Positions 54,329 through 63,834 of a DNA stretch of 64,000 nt are shown here, piece by piece (position 1 is the first letter of the stretch; the number at the start of each line of letters is the position of its first letter). This DNA comes from Proteiniphilum acetatigenes DSM 18083. Lineage in GTDB: Bacteria > Bacteroidota > Bacteroidia > Bacteroidales > Dysgonomonadaceae. A program made the position numbers and the translations under genes. Below the pieces are notes generated by a model, which made no database searches, had not been told where the DNA came from, and worked only from the letters and a program-made list of their open reading frames with translations. The DNA lies in contig NZ_KB905699.1 of the NCBI RefSeq assembly GCF_000380985.1, positions 111,841 through 175,840 on the forward strand, read 5' to 3'.

Positions 54329-55222
54329 ATGAGAACCAAATTAAGTAGGAATGCTCTTATCGGACTGGCTTTTATTGCCAGCCTTGTCATGATTTATTTC
54401 GGGATCAATTTTCTGAAAGGGATGAATGTTCTCAAAAAACAGAATCAGTATTATGCCCTGTTTGATGACGTATCGAAGTTATTGATCTCATCACCTATCT
54501 ATGTGAAAGGTTATCAGATAGGGCTGATCAATAAGATAGAGATGGTGAGTGATGATCCGATGCGTTTCTCCGTGGGGCTTAACCTGTCGGAAGATATACG
54601 GATCCCGAAAGGGAGCCACCTCGAGTATGGTCTCGATCTGTTCGGGGCCTCTACTGTGAATCTCATAATGGCAAAATCCGATGTCTATCTGGAAAAGGGA
54701 GATACCCTTACGGGTGGAAAAGAGGCCGGATTGATGGATGGTGTAGCTACTGTGATGCCTAAGGCTGATTCTATTCTGCTGCGGGTAGATTCATTGATCT
54801 ATTCTCTACAAAAAATCGCGGCCAATCCTGGCTGGGAACAATCGATTAAAGGGATTGGCAGTACGGTGGAGCAACTCAATAACTCAAGCGCGAGCCTGAA
54901 CAGAATGATTGGCTCCCTGGAACGGGAACTCCCCGAGATCAGCAGGAATCTTACGTCCGTTTCTTCCGATTTGAAAGAGGTCAGCAAGGAACTGAGTGAG
55001 ATGGATATGGCGAGCACGTTCGCATCTATCGACGAGACAGTAAATAATCTGAAACTACTGACAGCCAAAATCAATAGTGACGATAATTCTCTTGGGCTGC
55101 TGCTGAACGATACGAAACTACATGATAGCCTCAATGTGACAATTGATACGGCAACCAAATTGTTAGAAGATATTCGGCAGAATCCGGATCGTTATTTGAC
55201 CATACGATTACGTCTTTTCTAG
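54329..55222 (+). CDS. second MlaD/MCE family protein
   Basis: A 297-residue MCE protein with an N-terminal helix (residues 9-27, ALIGLAFIASLVMIYFGIN) and one MCE domain (YYALFDDVSKLLISSPIYVKG; GASTVNLIMAK). A coiled-coil-like C-terminal region contains repeated SLERELPEISRNL and VSSDLKEVSKEL segments. No MlaE/MlaF genes accompany it, so it may share the permease and ATPase encoded at 50388-51941. It is probably co-transcribed with the amidase. Confidence 0.88.
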   Translation: MRTKLSRNALIGLAFIASLVMIYFGINFLKGMNVLKKQNQYYALFDDVSKLLISSPIYVKGYQIGLINKIEMVSDDPMRFSVGLNLSEDIRIPKGSHLEYGLDLFGASTVNLIMAKSDVYLEKGDTLTGGKEAGLMDGVATVMPKADSILLRVDSLIYSLQKIAANPGWEQSIKGIGSTVEQLNNSSASLNRMIGSLERELPEISRNLTSVSSDLKEVSKELSEMDMASTFASIDETVNNLKLLTAKINSDDNSLGLLLNDTKLHDSLNVTIDTATKLLEDIRQNPDRYLTIRLRLF

Positions 55223-55577
55223 GGGACGGAAGTTTTGAATTGATACTCCTTCGGAAATTTAAATAGAATCATTCTAAATAATGCCTTGTCCGGAAATGGA
55301 GGTGAACTCTTTGGTTGATCGAAGCTAAGTAACAATATCGTAACTTTTTGGATAATTGTGGAGTAATTGTAGGGTTTTTATATCCTATTGTCAATCAGTC
55401 CTGTTTAATATTGAGTCACTGGTTAATTATCTGATATATAATATTTTGGTTCTATTTTGTTGATAAATAGCGTTTTTTTGGAATGAGAAAAATCCTGACC
55501 TGAAGTTTATTTTTTTATCTCGGTTTTTTTTTGAAAATTTGTAATCCGTTTGCGAAAAAAAAAGATCATTTTTACCA
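55223..55577. other. AT-rich region upstream of dnaA
   Basis: A 355-base gap with no gene. One near-match to a DnaA box (TGTTGATAA, 55458-55466, one mismatch) is present but no cluster, so I do not call an origin. Long A and T tracts lie just before the dnaA start and probably contain its promoter. Confidence 0.5.
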
Positions 55578-56984
55578 ATGAATAAAGATTGCCGACTTTT
55601 ATGGAATAATTGTTTGAATGTCATCCGGGATAATATCCCCGAACCGGCGTTCAATACGTGGTTTTTACCCATTGTTCCGCTAAAGTATCAAGATCATGTG
55701 TTTACGGTCCAGGTTCCAAGTCAGTTTTTTTATGAGTATCTGGAAGATAAATACCTTGATCTTATTCAGCATACACTCTACCGCGAAATAGGAGAGGGGA
55801 CTATCCTCAATTATCGTATACTGGTAGAGACAGAAAATAATACAGCCGTTGAACTCCGGGGGGAGACCAAGTCCTATGCGGGGGGGACGGACAGGAATGC
55901 TGCCGGCAAGGTGTCTGCGAAAGTGCCCAGCCCTTTTGACAGAGTGGAGACTTCGGAGTTCGATTCCCAGATCAATTCCAAATATACCTTTCTCAATTTT
56001 TTTGAAGGCGAAAGTAATCGCCTTGCTCGTACAGCTGCCGAAGCGGTTGCCTTGAACCCGGCAAAGACGGCGTTCAATCCGCTGTTTGTGCATGGTTATT
56101 CCGGTGTGGGAAAGACTCACCTCTGTCATGCCATCGGATCAAAGGTAAAGGAACTTTATCCCGATAAGAAGGTGCTTTATCTTTCCGCCCATCTGTTTAA
56201 GGTGCAATATACCGATGCGCGCCGGTTCAATACAATCAATGACTTCATCAACTTTTACCAGAGTATCGATGTACTTTTGATCGATGATATTCAGGAACTC
56301 GCGGGATTGGAGAAAACGCAGAACACTTTTTTCCACATTTTTAATCACCTGCATCAGAATAACAAGCAGTTGATTATGACTTCCGATTGTCCGCCTATGG
56401 ATATGCAGGGGGTGGAAGAGCGGCTGCTTACCCGTTTCCGCTGGGGACTTACTACCAAGCTGGAGCGTCCCGATAAGGAACTCCGAAAGAAGATCCTTCA
56501 GAACAAGGTACTCGCCGATGGACTCATCATCCCGGAAAACGTGATCGAATTTATTGCCGAGAACGTCACTGAAAATGTGCGTGACCTGGAAGGGATTGTG
56601 GTCTCCCTGATGGCACATTCCATCATCAATAATCGTGAGATCGACCTGGTGTTGGCACGGCGGGTGGTAGAACAAAGTATTAAATTCGAAAAGAAGCGTA
56701 TTACTGTGCAGAAGATCCAGGATATAGTGTCTGACTTCTATCATGTGAAAAAAGAGCTTATCCAGTCCGCATCCCGTAAGCGTGAAATAGTGCAGGCGCG
56801 CCAGGTGACTATGTATTTTATCAAGAAACATACAGAATTGTCACTTTCACAGATCGGAGCCCAGGTTGGTAACCGCAATCATGCAACCGTACTCCATGCC
56901 TGCAATACAGTAAAGGATTTCTATGAAGTAGACAAAGGATTCCGATCCGATATCGATGAAATCGAAAACTTGCTTAATTCATAA
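55578..56984 (+). CDS. dnaA: chromosomal replication initiator protein DnaA
   Basis: A 468-residue initiator. Domain I opens LWNNCLNVIRDNIPEPAFNTWF. The AAA+ domain has Walker A VHGYSGVGKTHLCHAIGSK near residue 172, Walker B DVLLIDDIQELAG near 235 and sensor FRWGLTTKLERPD near 295. Domain IV ends with the DNA-binding signature SLSQIGAQVGNRNHATVLHA near 425. Length and order are normal. Its 3' end overlaps the next gene by 29 bases. Confidence 0.97.
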   Translation: MNKDCRLLWNNCLNVIRDNIPEPAFNTWFLPIVPLKYQDHVFTVQVPSQFFYEYLEDKYLDLIQHTLYREIGEGTILNYRILVETENNTAVELRGETKSYAGGTDRNAAGKVSAKVPSPFDRVETSEFDSQINSKYTFLNFFEGESNRLARTAAEAVALNPAKTAFNPLFVHGYSGVGKTHLCHAIGSKVKELYPDKKVLYLSAHLFKVQYTDARRFNTINDFINFYQSIDVLLIDDIQELAGLEKTQNTFFHIFNHLHQNNKQLIMTSDCPPMDMQGVEERLLTRFRWGLTTKLERPDKELRKKILQNKVLADGLIIPENVIEFIAENVTENVRDLEGIVVSLMAHSIINNREIDLVLARRVVEQSIKFEKKRITVQKIQDIVSDFYHVKKELIQSASRKREIVQARQVTMYFIKKHTELSLSQIGAQVGNRNHATVLHACNTVKDFYEVDKGFRSDIDEIENLLNS

Positions 56985-58239
56985 AAGAGGAACTATTCTT
57001 ATTCTTTTTATCCTCTTTCTCGGATATTATGCATCGTCCGGAATTGCCGGAACGGTAAAGGTTGCTGTAATAACTGATATTCATTTTCTTGATAAAAACC
57101 TTGTTGCAGAGGGGGAAGCACTCTCTGCATATGAGAGGGCGACTGGTAGAAATATTGCCGATTTACATGCCGTGCTGGATACAGTGCTGGCCGATTTGAC
57201 AAGGGAAGCGCCTGATTTATTACTGATAACAGGTGATATCACCAATCACGGAGAGAAGCAAAGTCATCTCGGTTTTATAGAGAAACTCCGATTGTTGCAA
57301 AACCAGAGAATCCGCATTCTCGTAATTCCCGGAAATCATGATATCAATATCCCCGATGCAAAAGCTTACAAAGGGAAACAGGCTACATCTACTGAAACTA
57401 TTTCGAAAGAGGAATTCACAGAACTCTATGGACCGTTCGGTTATTCCGATGCGTTGAAAAGGGATGAGTCGTCTCTGAGTTATCTTGCAGAAATCAATGA
57501 ATCTGTCTGGCTCCTCTGTTTTGATACCAACCGCTATGAAGAGCATACGACAAAATCTATTACCAGTGGTCGTCTCCTTCCTGAAACATTGGATTGGGCC
57601 ATTGATATCCTCGACGAAGCAAAAGATAAAGGAATTACAGTGTTGGGAATGATGCATCATGGTTTGATGGAGCATATGCCCTATCAGGCAGCCTTCTTTC
57701 CGCAGTATCTGATAGATGAGTGGGAAAAGAATGCCGATCTTCTTGCCGATGCCGGACTGAAAGTAGTTTTTACAGGACATTTTCACGCCAATGATATCAC
57801 TATGCATACCTCTTCTGCCGGAAATGTTATCTATGATGTGGAGACTGCTTCGTTGGCACAATATCCTTTTGCCTACAGACTGATGGAACTGACTGATACC
57901 GGTCTTTCTATCAATACCCGTTTTGTGACCTCTCTCCCCGGTAATCCTGACCTGGCAGCGAGATACCGGGATAAATTGGAGACTATAACCCGCCGGGTGG
58001 CTGAAAACAGGCTGGAAGAGTTGGATATCCCTATGTCTCAGGAGACTGTCGAGGCGCTTACAGATGTGATTGTGAAACTGAGCCTGATACATGTAAGAGG
58101 AGATGAAAAACTGGATCAGGAGATGAAAACGGCAATCCGTCTTTTCGCCGACCAGTTAGGGAGTGAAGCTGATGCCGATTCCTTTTCATTCGATTTTCCC
58201 CCGGAGGATAACCGTGTGACGCTCCCTTTTCGGAGATAA
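56956..58239 (+). CDS. secreted calcineurin-like metallophosphoesterase
   Basis: A 427-residue phosphoesterase with a signal (TILILFILFLGYYASSGIAG, residues about 13-32). All family metal motifs are visible: VITDIHFLDKN (DxH), LLITGDITNHGEKQ (GD), LVIPGNHDINIP (GNHD), MMHHGLMEHMP and VVFTGHFHAND (GHxH). Start at ATG 56956 overlaps dnaA by 29 bases in another frame, an odd pairing that implies co-transcription with the initiator. Substrate unknown. Confidence 0.85.
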   Translation: MKSKTCLIHKRGTILILFILFLGYYASSGIAGTVKVAVITDIHFLDKNLVAEGEALSAYERATGRNIADLHAVLDTVLADLTREAPDLLLITGDITNHGEKQSHLGFIEKLRLLQNQRIRILVIPGNHDINIPDAKAYKGKQATSTETISKEEFTELYGPFGYSDALKRDESSLSYLAEINESVWLLCFDTNRYEEHTTKSITSGRLLPETLDWAIDILDEAKDKGITVLGMMHHGLMEHMPYQAAFFPQYLIDEWEKNADLLADAGLKVVFTGHFHANDITMHTSSAGNVIYDVETASLAQYPFAYRLMELTDTGLSINTRFVTSLPGNPDLAARYRDKLETITRRVAENRLEELDIPMSQETVEALTDVIVKLSLIHVRGDEKLDQEMKTAIRLFADQLGSEADADSFSFDFPPEDNRVTLPFRR

Positions 58240-58300
58240 AAGGTGGAAAAGTGAAAAGGTGGAAAAGTGAAAAGGTGGAAAGGTGAAAGGGTGGGAAGGA
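58240..58300. repeat. short tandem repeat of a GGTGGAAAAGTGAAAA unit
   Basis: About three and a half degenerate copies of a 16-base purine-rich unit follow the phosphoesterase stop codon directly. Such purine-rich runs are common between Bacteroidota genes. It may expand or contract. Confidence 0.7.
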
Positions 58301-58304
58301 ATGA

Positions 58305-58343
58305 TCCCGTCAAGTCGGGACAACTTGTCCCGATCTATCGGGA
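58305..58343. repeat. short dispersed palindromes, copies 3 and 4
   Basis: TCCCGTCAAGTCGGGA (58305-58320) and TCCCGATCTATCGGGA (58328-58343) lie side by side. The inner TCGGGACAA and TTGTCCCGA also pair with a one-base gap, so alternative hairpins are possible. Same family as copies at 8883 and 21958. Confidence 0.65.
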
Positions 58344-58454
58344 AGTAGTGATAATTTAACGATTTGATAATGATTGATTGTGGGCCAATGTGACTAAAAT
58401 TGGTGGAGCCCACAGAAGTGCAGTTAAATGTGTTCATGAGAATAATTTGATGAA

Positions 58455-59069
58455 ATGAAGCAGTTTGATCCTTTAATGATCTGTATGCAACCGGGACGTT
58501 TGGAGGCCGGGTGTGATGAAGCCGGACGTGGTTGCCTGGCCGGACCCGTTTTTGCTGCTGCGGTGATCTTGCCTGATGATTTTCATTGTGACGGATTGAA
58601 TGATTCCAAACAGCTTTCGGAGAAAGAACGAGATGAATTACGGAAGATCATTGAAAAAAATGCTTTGTGTTATGCCGTGGAAAGTTGCTCTCCCGAGGAG
58701 ATCGACGAGATGAATATCCTTTGGGCTTCCGTAAAGGCGATGCATCGTGCATTAGCACGTCTGGATATACTGCCTGAATATATTCTGGTAGATGGTAACC
58801 GTTTTCGCCCCTTTGGTAATATACCCCATACCTGTGTGATCAAAGGAGATGCTAAATACCGCTCTATTGCGGCAGCTTCAATCCTTGCAAAAACATATCG
58901 TGATGACTATATGCGGCAACTCCATGAAATACATTCGGTATACGATTGGTATCGTAATAAAGGATATCCCACCAAAGCACATCGGGAAGCAATCAGAGTG
59001 TATGGTGTTACTTCCTATCACCGGAAAAGCTTTCGACTTACTGAGCAGCAGTTGACATTGGATTTTTGA
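58455..59069 (+). CDS. rnhB: ribonuclease HII
   Basis: A 204-residue enzyme that nicks RNA in RNA-DNA hybrids and removes misincorporated ribonucleotides. The catalytic DEDD set is seen in [19 protein letters not shown] near residue 20, [12 protein letters not shown] near 117 and [21 protein letters not shown] near 133. Length is normal. Confidence 0.95.
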   Translation: MKQFDPLMICMQPGRLEAGCDEAGRGCLAGPVFAAAVILPDDFHCDGLNDSKQLSEKERDELRKIIEKNALCYAVESCSPEEIDEMNILWASVKAMHRALARLDILPEYILVDGNRFRPFGNIPHTCVIKGDAKYRSIAAASILAKTYRDDYMRQLHEIHSVYDWYRNKGYPTKAHREAIRVYGVTSYHRKSFRLTEQQLTLDF

Positions 59070-59333
59070 GTAAATCAGCGAAGCCAAATCCTGAAATTTT
59101 AAATTTTAAATTAACAATCTACGTAGTTAAAATCTATGTAGTCAAATTGTAAAGTCTTGTTCCTGATTCTAAAAATCCTGTTTGTGGAACGTTACATATA
59201 ATGCCTTTGAAAGTAAATTATAAAAAGTAGTTTAAACAAAAATTAAAAGTAGTTGTTGTAATAGAAATTGAGACTGAGTTGAATGTCTCAGAAATTAAAT
59301 AACATTTATGTAGAATCACTAAAACTTCAAGAA

Positions 59334-59879
59334 ATGAAAAAATTTTTGTTTAGTACTTTACTTGTTTTTGCCTGTTCTATAGGTATGGCTACTGCTCAAC
59401 TTCAGAAAGGTAGTACACTGGTAGGCGGTGGTATCGGAGACTTGAGTCTGGGATTGGGTGATGAAAATGTTTTCAATATTACTTTAACCCCGCGTGTAGG
59501 CTATTTTATCCAGGATAATGTTGCTGTTGGTGGTAAGGTGGGACTTACCTACACGGCTCAACCGGGCGATGATGCGTATGCTTACAACGTGAATGCGTTC
59601 GGTCGTTACTATTTCGGGCCTGATGAATTCGACACGCTGCTGAGGCAGGGACGGTGGTTTTTGGAAGCCGGAGCGGGAATTGGTGGCGCCAGAGGAGCCG
59701 ATATCGGTTTCAATGTGAACTTCGGACCTGGTTATTCTTATTTTCTGACCGAGAATGTCGCTGTAGAAGCACTATTGCTTTATAACGGAACATTCGGAAC
59801 AGGTAGTTCTAACGGATTATCTTTAAATGTAGGGTTTCAGATATATTTCCCTTCGTCAATGTATAAAAGCCTCAAATAA
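59334..59879 (+). CDS. small outer-membrane beta-barrel protein
   Basis: From the ATG at 59334 it is 181 residues with a signal (MKKFLFSTLLVFACSIGMATAQ). Alternating beta strands follow, such as FNITLTPRVGYFIQDNVAVGG, WFLEAGAGIGGARGADIGFN and GLSLNVGFQIYFP. This fits an OmpW/OmpA-barrel-like 8-strand porin fold. The frame is open further upstream to 59283, but that adds a non-signal extension. Monocistronic; function unknown. Confidence 0.75.
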   Translation: MKKFLFSTLLVFACSIGMATAQLQKGSTLVGGGIGDLSLGLGDENVFNITLTPRVGYFIQDNVAVGGKVGLTYTAQPGDDAYAYNVNAFGRYYFGPDEFDTLLRQGRWFLEAGAGIGGARGADIGFNVNFGPGYSYFLTENVAVEALLLYNGTFGTGSSNGLSLNVGFQIYFPSSMYKSLK

Positions 59880-59938
59880 GATAGTCCCAATCCGTAGGCA
59901 GAACCTTTGTGTTACTGCCACCTGAAATAATTTATAGC

Positions 59939-59975
59939 AAAGAGGGTATATCACAATGCTGATTTTACCCTCTTT
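59939..59975. terminator. bidirectional terminator between the barrel gene and tex
   Basis: AAAGAGGGTA and TACCCTCTTT pair perfectly over an AT-rich loop between two convergent genes. The stem is long enough for either direction, with short T or A runs outside. Confidence 0.75.
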
Positions 59976-60050
59976 CTGTGTTAATCATTATCAAATCGTA
60001 GAATCATCATATCAGACCTTGCTGCCTTTTCACTTTGAGTGTAATGATGT

Positions 60051-62174
60051 TCATGCTTGCTTCATGCTTAACTGGATTCGTTTACGTTCCAGATCAACTG
60101 ACAACACCCTTACTTTTACATGCTGGTGAAGCGATACCACGTCGGTAGGGTTAGAAACGAAACGGTCGGCCAGTTCAGAGATATGTACCAGCCCGTTCTC
60201 CTTAATACCCACATCCACGAAGCAACCGAAATTAGTGATATTAGTAACGATACCGGGTAATATCATTCCTTCTTTCAGGTCGTTAATGGCCCGGATATTG
60301 GGGTCAAACTCTAATACCTGAACCTTGGTACGCGGATCCCGCCCCGGTTTCTCCAGTTCCTGTAATATGTCTGTAAGCGTCTCCTCACCTACTTTTTCTG
60401 TTTTATATCGGTTGATATCGATGGTTCCGATGAGCGGTTTGTTGCGGATTAATTCTTTTACCGTACATTGCAGGTCTTCGGCCATCTGTTCCACGATCGC
60501 GTAACTTTCAGGATGCACGGCAGAGTTATCTAACGGATTTTCTGCATCCGGAATGCGAAGGAATCCCGCACATTGTTCAAACGCTTTTTCTCCCAGGCGC
60601 GGTACTTTTTTCAGTTCCTTACGTGAATGGAAAGGACCGTTTTCCGTGCGCCAATTCACGATATTCTGTGCCAGTACCTCACCCAGCCCCGATACATAGG
60701 TGAGGAGATGTTTACTGGCCGTATTGAGGTTCACGCCCACGAGATTTACACAATTTTCCACAGTCTGGTCGAGAGATCTTTTCAGCTTTGTTTGATCTAC
60801 ATCGTGCTGGTATTGACCCACGCCAATCGATTTGGGATCGATCTTCACCAATTCTGCCAGCGGGTCACTCAACCGCCGCCCGATAGAGACGGCACCCCTT
60901 ACAGTCACATCATATTCGGGGAACTCTTCACGTGCTATCTTTGAGGCGGAATAGACCGATGCACCGCTTTCACTTACTACGAATACTTTCACCTCTTTTT
61001 CATATCTCAGGCTGGTAATAAAACGTTCTGTTTCGCGGCTGGCCGTACCGTTCCCTATGGCAATGGCATCGATCCGGTAGGTGGAAACCAGTTTTACTAC
61101 TTTACTTGCCGATTTGGTAAACTCGTTCTGCGGAGGATGAGGGTAGATGGTCTCGTTATGCAGCAGATTTCCCTGTTCATCCAGACAAACCAGCTTGCAT
61201 CCAGTCCGGTAACCGGGATCGACACCCAGGATACGTTTCTGCCCTAAAGGGGGCGCCAGAAGTAATTGGCGCAGGTTTTCCGCGAAAACAGCGATGGCCG
61301 CTTCATCGGCCTGTTTTTTGGAGAGGTTGCCAAACTCCGTCTCTATGGAAGGTTTCAACAGGCGTTTGTAACTGTCGGTCACCGCATCCTCCACCTGATC
61401 GGCTGCTTCAGTGTCATTTTTTGCATAGCGCGGTACAAGCCTGTCGAGGCATTTCTCATCATCGGGAGAAATAGATACACGCAGAAATCCTTCGACTTCA
61501 CCGCGACGAATCGCTAAGATTCGGTGCGACGGACAGCGGGATAACGGTGCGGAAAAATCGAAATAGTCTCTATATTTCTCTCCTTCCTCTTCTTTTCCCT
61601 TCACCACTTTTGAGATGATTATCGCGTCACGCGCAAACATATTCCGTACCATTTGGCGTGCATGCGCATCTTCGTTCACCCATTCGGCAATGATATCACG
61701 CGCACCTTTCAAAGCAGCTTCCGTATCGGCTACCTTCTCATTGAGATATTGTGTCGCTTTCGCTTCGGGTGAACCGTGGTATTGTGCCATCAACCATTTC
61801 GCAAGGGGTTCCAGTCCGTTCTTGCGGGCAATCTCAGCGCGGGTCTGCCGTTTCGGTTTATAGGGCAGGTAGATATCTTCGAGTTCCGTGCTGTCCCAGC
61901 AATCAGTGATCTTTTTTTCGAGTTCGGGCGTCAGTTTTTCCTGCTCAGAAATCGACTTAAGTACATATTCCTTTCGTTTCTCGAGTTCTGTATACTTTTC
62001 ATTCAGCTCTTTGATATTGGCGATCTTCACCTCATCCAAACCTCCTGTCACCTCTTTCCGGTAGCGGCTGATGAAAGGGATGGTGGCACCTTCTTCCAGC
62101 AGTTTGATACTGTTCTCTACATTTCTGATAGGAATATTCAGTGATTTGGAAATGAGTGTATGAATAACTGACAT
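60051..62174 (-). CDS. tex: Tex family RNA-binding transcription accessory protein
   Basis: A 707-residue Tex protein. The N-terminal HTH-like region includes LLEEGATIPFISRYRKEVTGGLDE. The YqgF-like nuclease fold holds ILGVDPGYRTGCKLVCLDEQG near 320. HhH motifs follow (GVNLNTASKHLLTYVSGLG), and a C-terminal S1 domain has GMILPGIVTNITNFGCFVDVG near 640. Tex binds nucleic acids and affects transcription and ribosome-linked processes. It is divergent from radA, and a -7 box TATTTTTG (minus strand, 62198-62205) lies 24 bases upstream. Confidence 0.95.
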   Translation of the reverse strand: MSVIHTLISKSLNIPIRNVENSIKLLEEGATIPFISRYRKEVTGGLDEVKIANIKELNEKYTELEKRKEYVLKSISEQEKLTPELEKKITDCWDSTELEDIYLPYKPKRQTRAEIARKNGLEPLAKWLMAQYHGSPEAKATQYLNEKVADTEAALKGARDIIAEWVNEDAHARQMVRNMFARDAIIISKVVKGKEEEGEKYRDYFDFSAPLSRCPSHRILAIRRGEVEGFLRVSISPDDEKCLDRLVPRYAKNDTEAADQVEDAVTDSYKRLLKPSIETEFGNLSKKQADEAAIAVFAENLRQLLLAPPLGQKRILGVDPGYRTGCKLVCLDEQGNLLHNETIYPHPPQNEFTKSASKVVKLVSTYRIDAIAIGNGTASRETERFITSLRYEKEVKVFVVSESGASVYSASKIAREEFPEYDVTVRGAVSIGRRLSDPLAELVKIDPKSIGVGQYQHDVDQTKLKRSLDQTVENCVNLVGVNLNTASKHLLTYVSGLGEVLAQNIVNWRTENGPFHSRKELKKVPRLGEKAFEQCAGFLRIPDAENPLDNSAVHPESYAIVEQMAEDLQCTVKELIRNKPLIGTIDINRYKTEKVGEETLTDILQELEKPGRDPRTKVQVLEFDPNIRAINDLKEGMILPGIVTNITNFGCFVDVGIKENGLVHISELADRFVSNPTDVVSLHQHVKVRVLSVDLERKRIQLSMKQA

Positions 62175-62246
62175 CTGTAATCGATTTATATGCGCTACAA
62201 AAATACAAGAAATTTCTCTATCTTTACCTTTCTAAACAATAACTGC

Positions 62247-63614
62247 ATGGCGAAACTGAAATCTGTCTATTTTTGCTCCAGTTGCGGATATGAATCTCCC
62301 AAGTGGATGGGGAAATGCCCTGCCTGCGGTGAATGGTCGACCTTTGTTGAAGAACTGGTACGTAAGGATACTGCTTCGAAACAGGAAGATACCCGTTCGT
62401 TCGGGGAGGTCAGGAGTGAACCGATGACGCTGAGCGAGATCAAAGCCGATGAACTCCCGAGAATCGATATGAACGACGGGGAGCTGAACCGTGTGCTGGG
62501 GGGAGGATTGGTTCCGGCGTCCGTTGTGCTGATCGGAGGAGAGCCGGGCATCGGAAAATCGACATTGGTGCTCCAAACTATTTTGAAGCTCTCCGGTGTG
62601 AAGTCTCTCTATGTATCGGGTGAAGAGAGCGCAGGTCAGTTGAAACTGCGTGCCGATCGGATCGGTATACAAAATGATGATTGTCTCATCGTGTGTGAGA
62701 CCAATCTCGATGAAATCTTTAAGCATGTAAGGAAAGTGTCGCCGCAATTGTTGGTTATCGACTCGGTACAGACTATTTACAGCGAAGTGCTGGAATCGTC
62801 TCCCGGTAGTATTTCTCAGGTGCGCGAGTGTGCTTCGTTGCTCCTCAAATTTGCCAAACAATCGGGTACACCTGTGTTACTTATCGGCCATATCACCAAG
62901 GAGGGCAGCATAGCCGGCCCTAAGATACTGGAACATATGGTGGATGCGGTGTTACAGTTTGAAGGCGATCAGCATTATATGTACCGTATCCTTCGTGGAG
63001 TCAAGAATCGGTTTGGAAGTACTGCGGAGTTGGCTATTTATGAGATGAACCGGTCGGGATTGCGCGAGGTGAGTAATCCGTCGGAACTGCTGCTTACCCA
63101 GAACCATGATGGCCTGAGTGGTGTAGCTATTGCCGCAGCGGTTGAGGGTGTTCGTCCTTTTCTGATCGAAACGCAGGCTTTGGTAAGTACTGCCGCCTAC
63201 GGTACGCCACAACGTTCCGCTACCGGATTTGATATCCGGCGGATGAATATGCTGTTGGCTGTGCTGGAAAAGCGGGCAGGGTTTAAACTGGCACAAAAAG
63301 ATGTCTTCCTTAATATTGCCGGGGGGTTGCGAGTGAGCGATCCTGGTATGGATCTCGCGGTTATCAGTGCTGTGCTCTCGTCCAGCCTTGATATGACAAT
63401 TGAAAACGAGACCTGTCTCTGTGGAGAGGTCGGTTTGTCGGGTGAGATCCGGCCTGTACATCGTATAGAACAGCGTATTCAGGAGGCCGAAAAACTGGGC
63501 TTTTCCCGTATTCTTGTGCCTTTCAACAACCTGAAAGGATTCAATAAGAAGATGAAGATCGATATTCAGCAGGTGAAAAGGGTGAGTGACGCTTTCAGGC
63601 TGCTGTTTTCGTAA
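62247..63614 (+). CDS. radA: DNA repair protein RadA
   Basis: From the ATG at 62247 it is 455 residues, beginning MAKLKSVYFCSSCGYESPKW with a four-cysteine zinc motif (C10, C13, C24, C27). Walker A is LIGGEPGIGKSTLVLQ near residue 97, the RadA signature is GVKNRFGSTAELAIYEM near 252, and the C-terminal Lon-like domain includes DVFLNIAGGLRVSDPGMDLAV near 352. RadA helps branch migration in recombination. A longer upstream frame lacks the zinc finger at its start and is rejected. Confidence 0.96.
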   Translation: MAKLKSVYFCSSCGYESPKWMGKCPACGEWSTFVEELVRKDTASKQEDTRSFGEVRSEPMTLSEIKADELPRIDMNDGELNRVLGGGLVPASVVLIGGEPGIGKSTLVLQTILKLSGVKSLYVSGEESAGQLKLRADRIGIQNDDCLIVCETNLDEIFKHVRKVSPQLLVIDSVQTIYSEVLESSPGSISQVRECASLLLKFAKQSGTPVLLIGHITKEGSIAGPKILEHMVDAVLQFEGDQHYMYRILRGVKNRFGSTAELAIYEMNRSGLREVSNPSELLLTQNHDGLSGVAIAAAVEGVRPFLIETQALVSTAAYGTPQRSATGFDIRRMNMLLAVLEKRAGFKLAQKDVFLNIAGGLRVSDPGMDLAVISAVLSSSLDMTIENETCLCGEVGLSGEIRPVHRIEQRIQEAEKLGFSRILVPFNNLKGFNKKMKIDIQQVKRVSDAFRLLFS

Positions 63615-63779
63615 AAAAGCAGATTGACGAAGAAAGGTTGATCGGGGACCTAAGTTCAACTTAGAAGTGCAACACCCGGGTGTTGTTTTTTGAAATGATT
63701 TCTTCAAAACAATCATGAAAAACACCGCGGGGGTTTGCCTAACGGCCGGGGGCGCGAAGCCCCCGAGGAGAGTCAAGCG

Positions 63780-63834
63780 GCAACATAAAAGAAAAAGGAG
63801 ACCGAAGTCTCCCTAAAATTAACTATTATGTTGC
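63780..63834 (+). promoter_or_regulatory. fold-back structure covering the transposase start codon
   Basis: GCAACATAA (63780-63788) and TTATGTTGC (63826-63834) are perfect reverse complements. They enclose a second hairpin, GGAGAC-CGAA-GTCTCC (63797-63812). The outer 3' arm contains the first ATG (63828), so translation from that codon would be blocked in a folded readthrough RNA. Confidence 0.6.

Noticed and set aside
55223..55577. Replication origin next to dnaA
   Set aside because: Only one near-match to a DnaA box and no cluster or repeated AT-rich unwinding 13-mers were seen.
57220..58092. 290-codon minus-strand open frame inside the metallophosphoesterase gene
   Set aside because: All family motifs of the phosphoesterase are on the plus strand here; the reverse frame is Cys/His/Ile-rich without any domain.
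58240..58300. CRISPR-like repeat array
   Set aside because: The units are contiguous, degenerate, 16 bases long and have no spacers; it is a simple tandem repeat.
62952..63776. 274-codon minus-strand open frame covering the radA 3' end and the IS left end
   Set aside because: It crosses from a housekeeping gene into an insertion element, so it cannot be an ancestral gene. No motif is seen.
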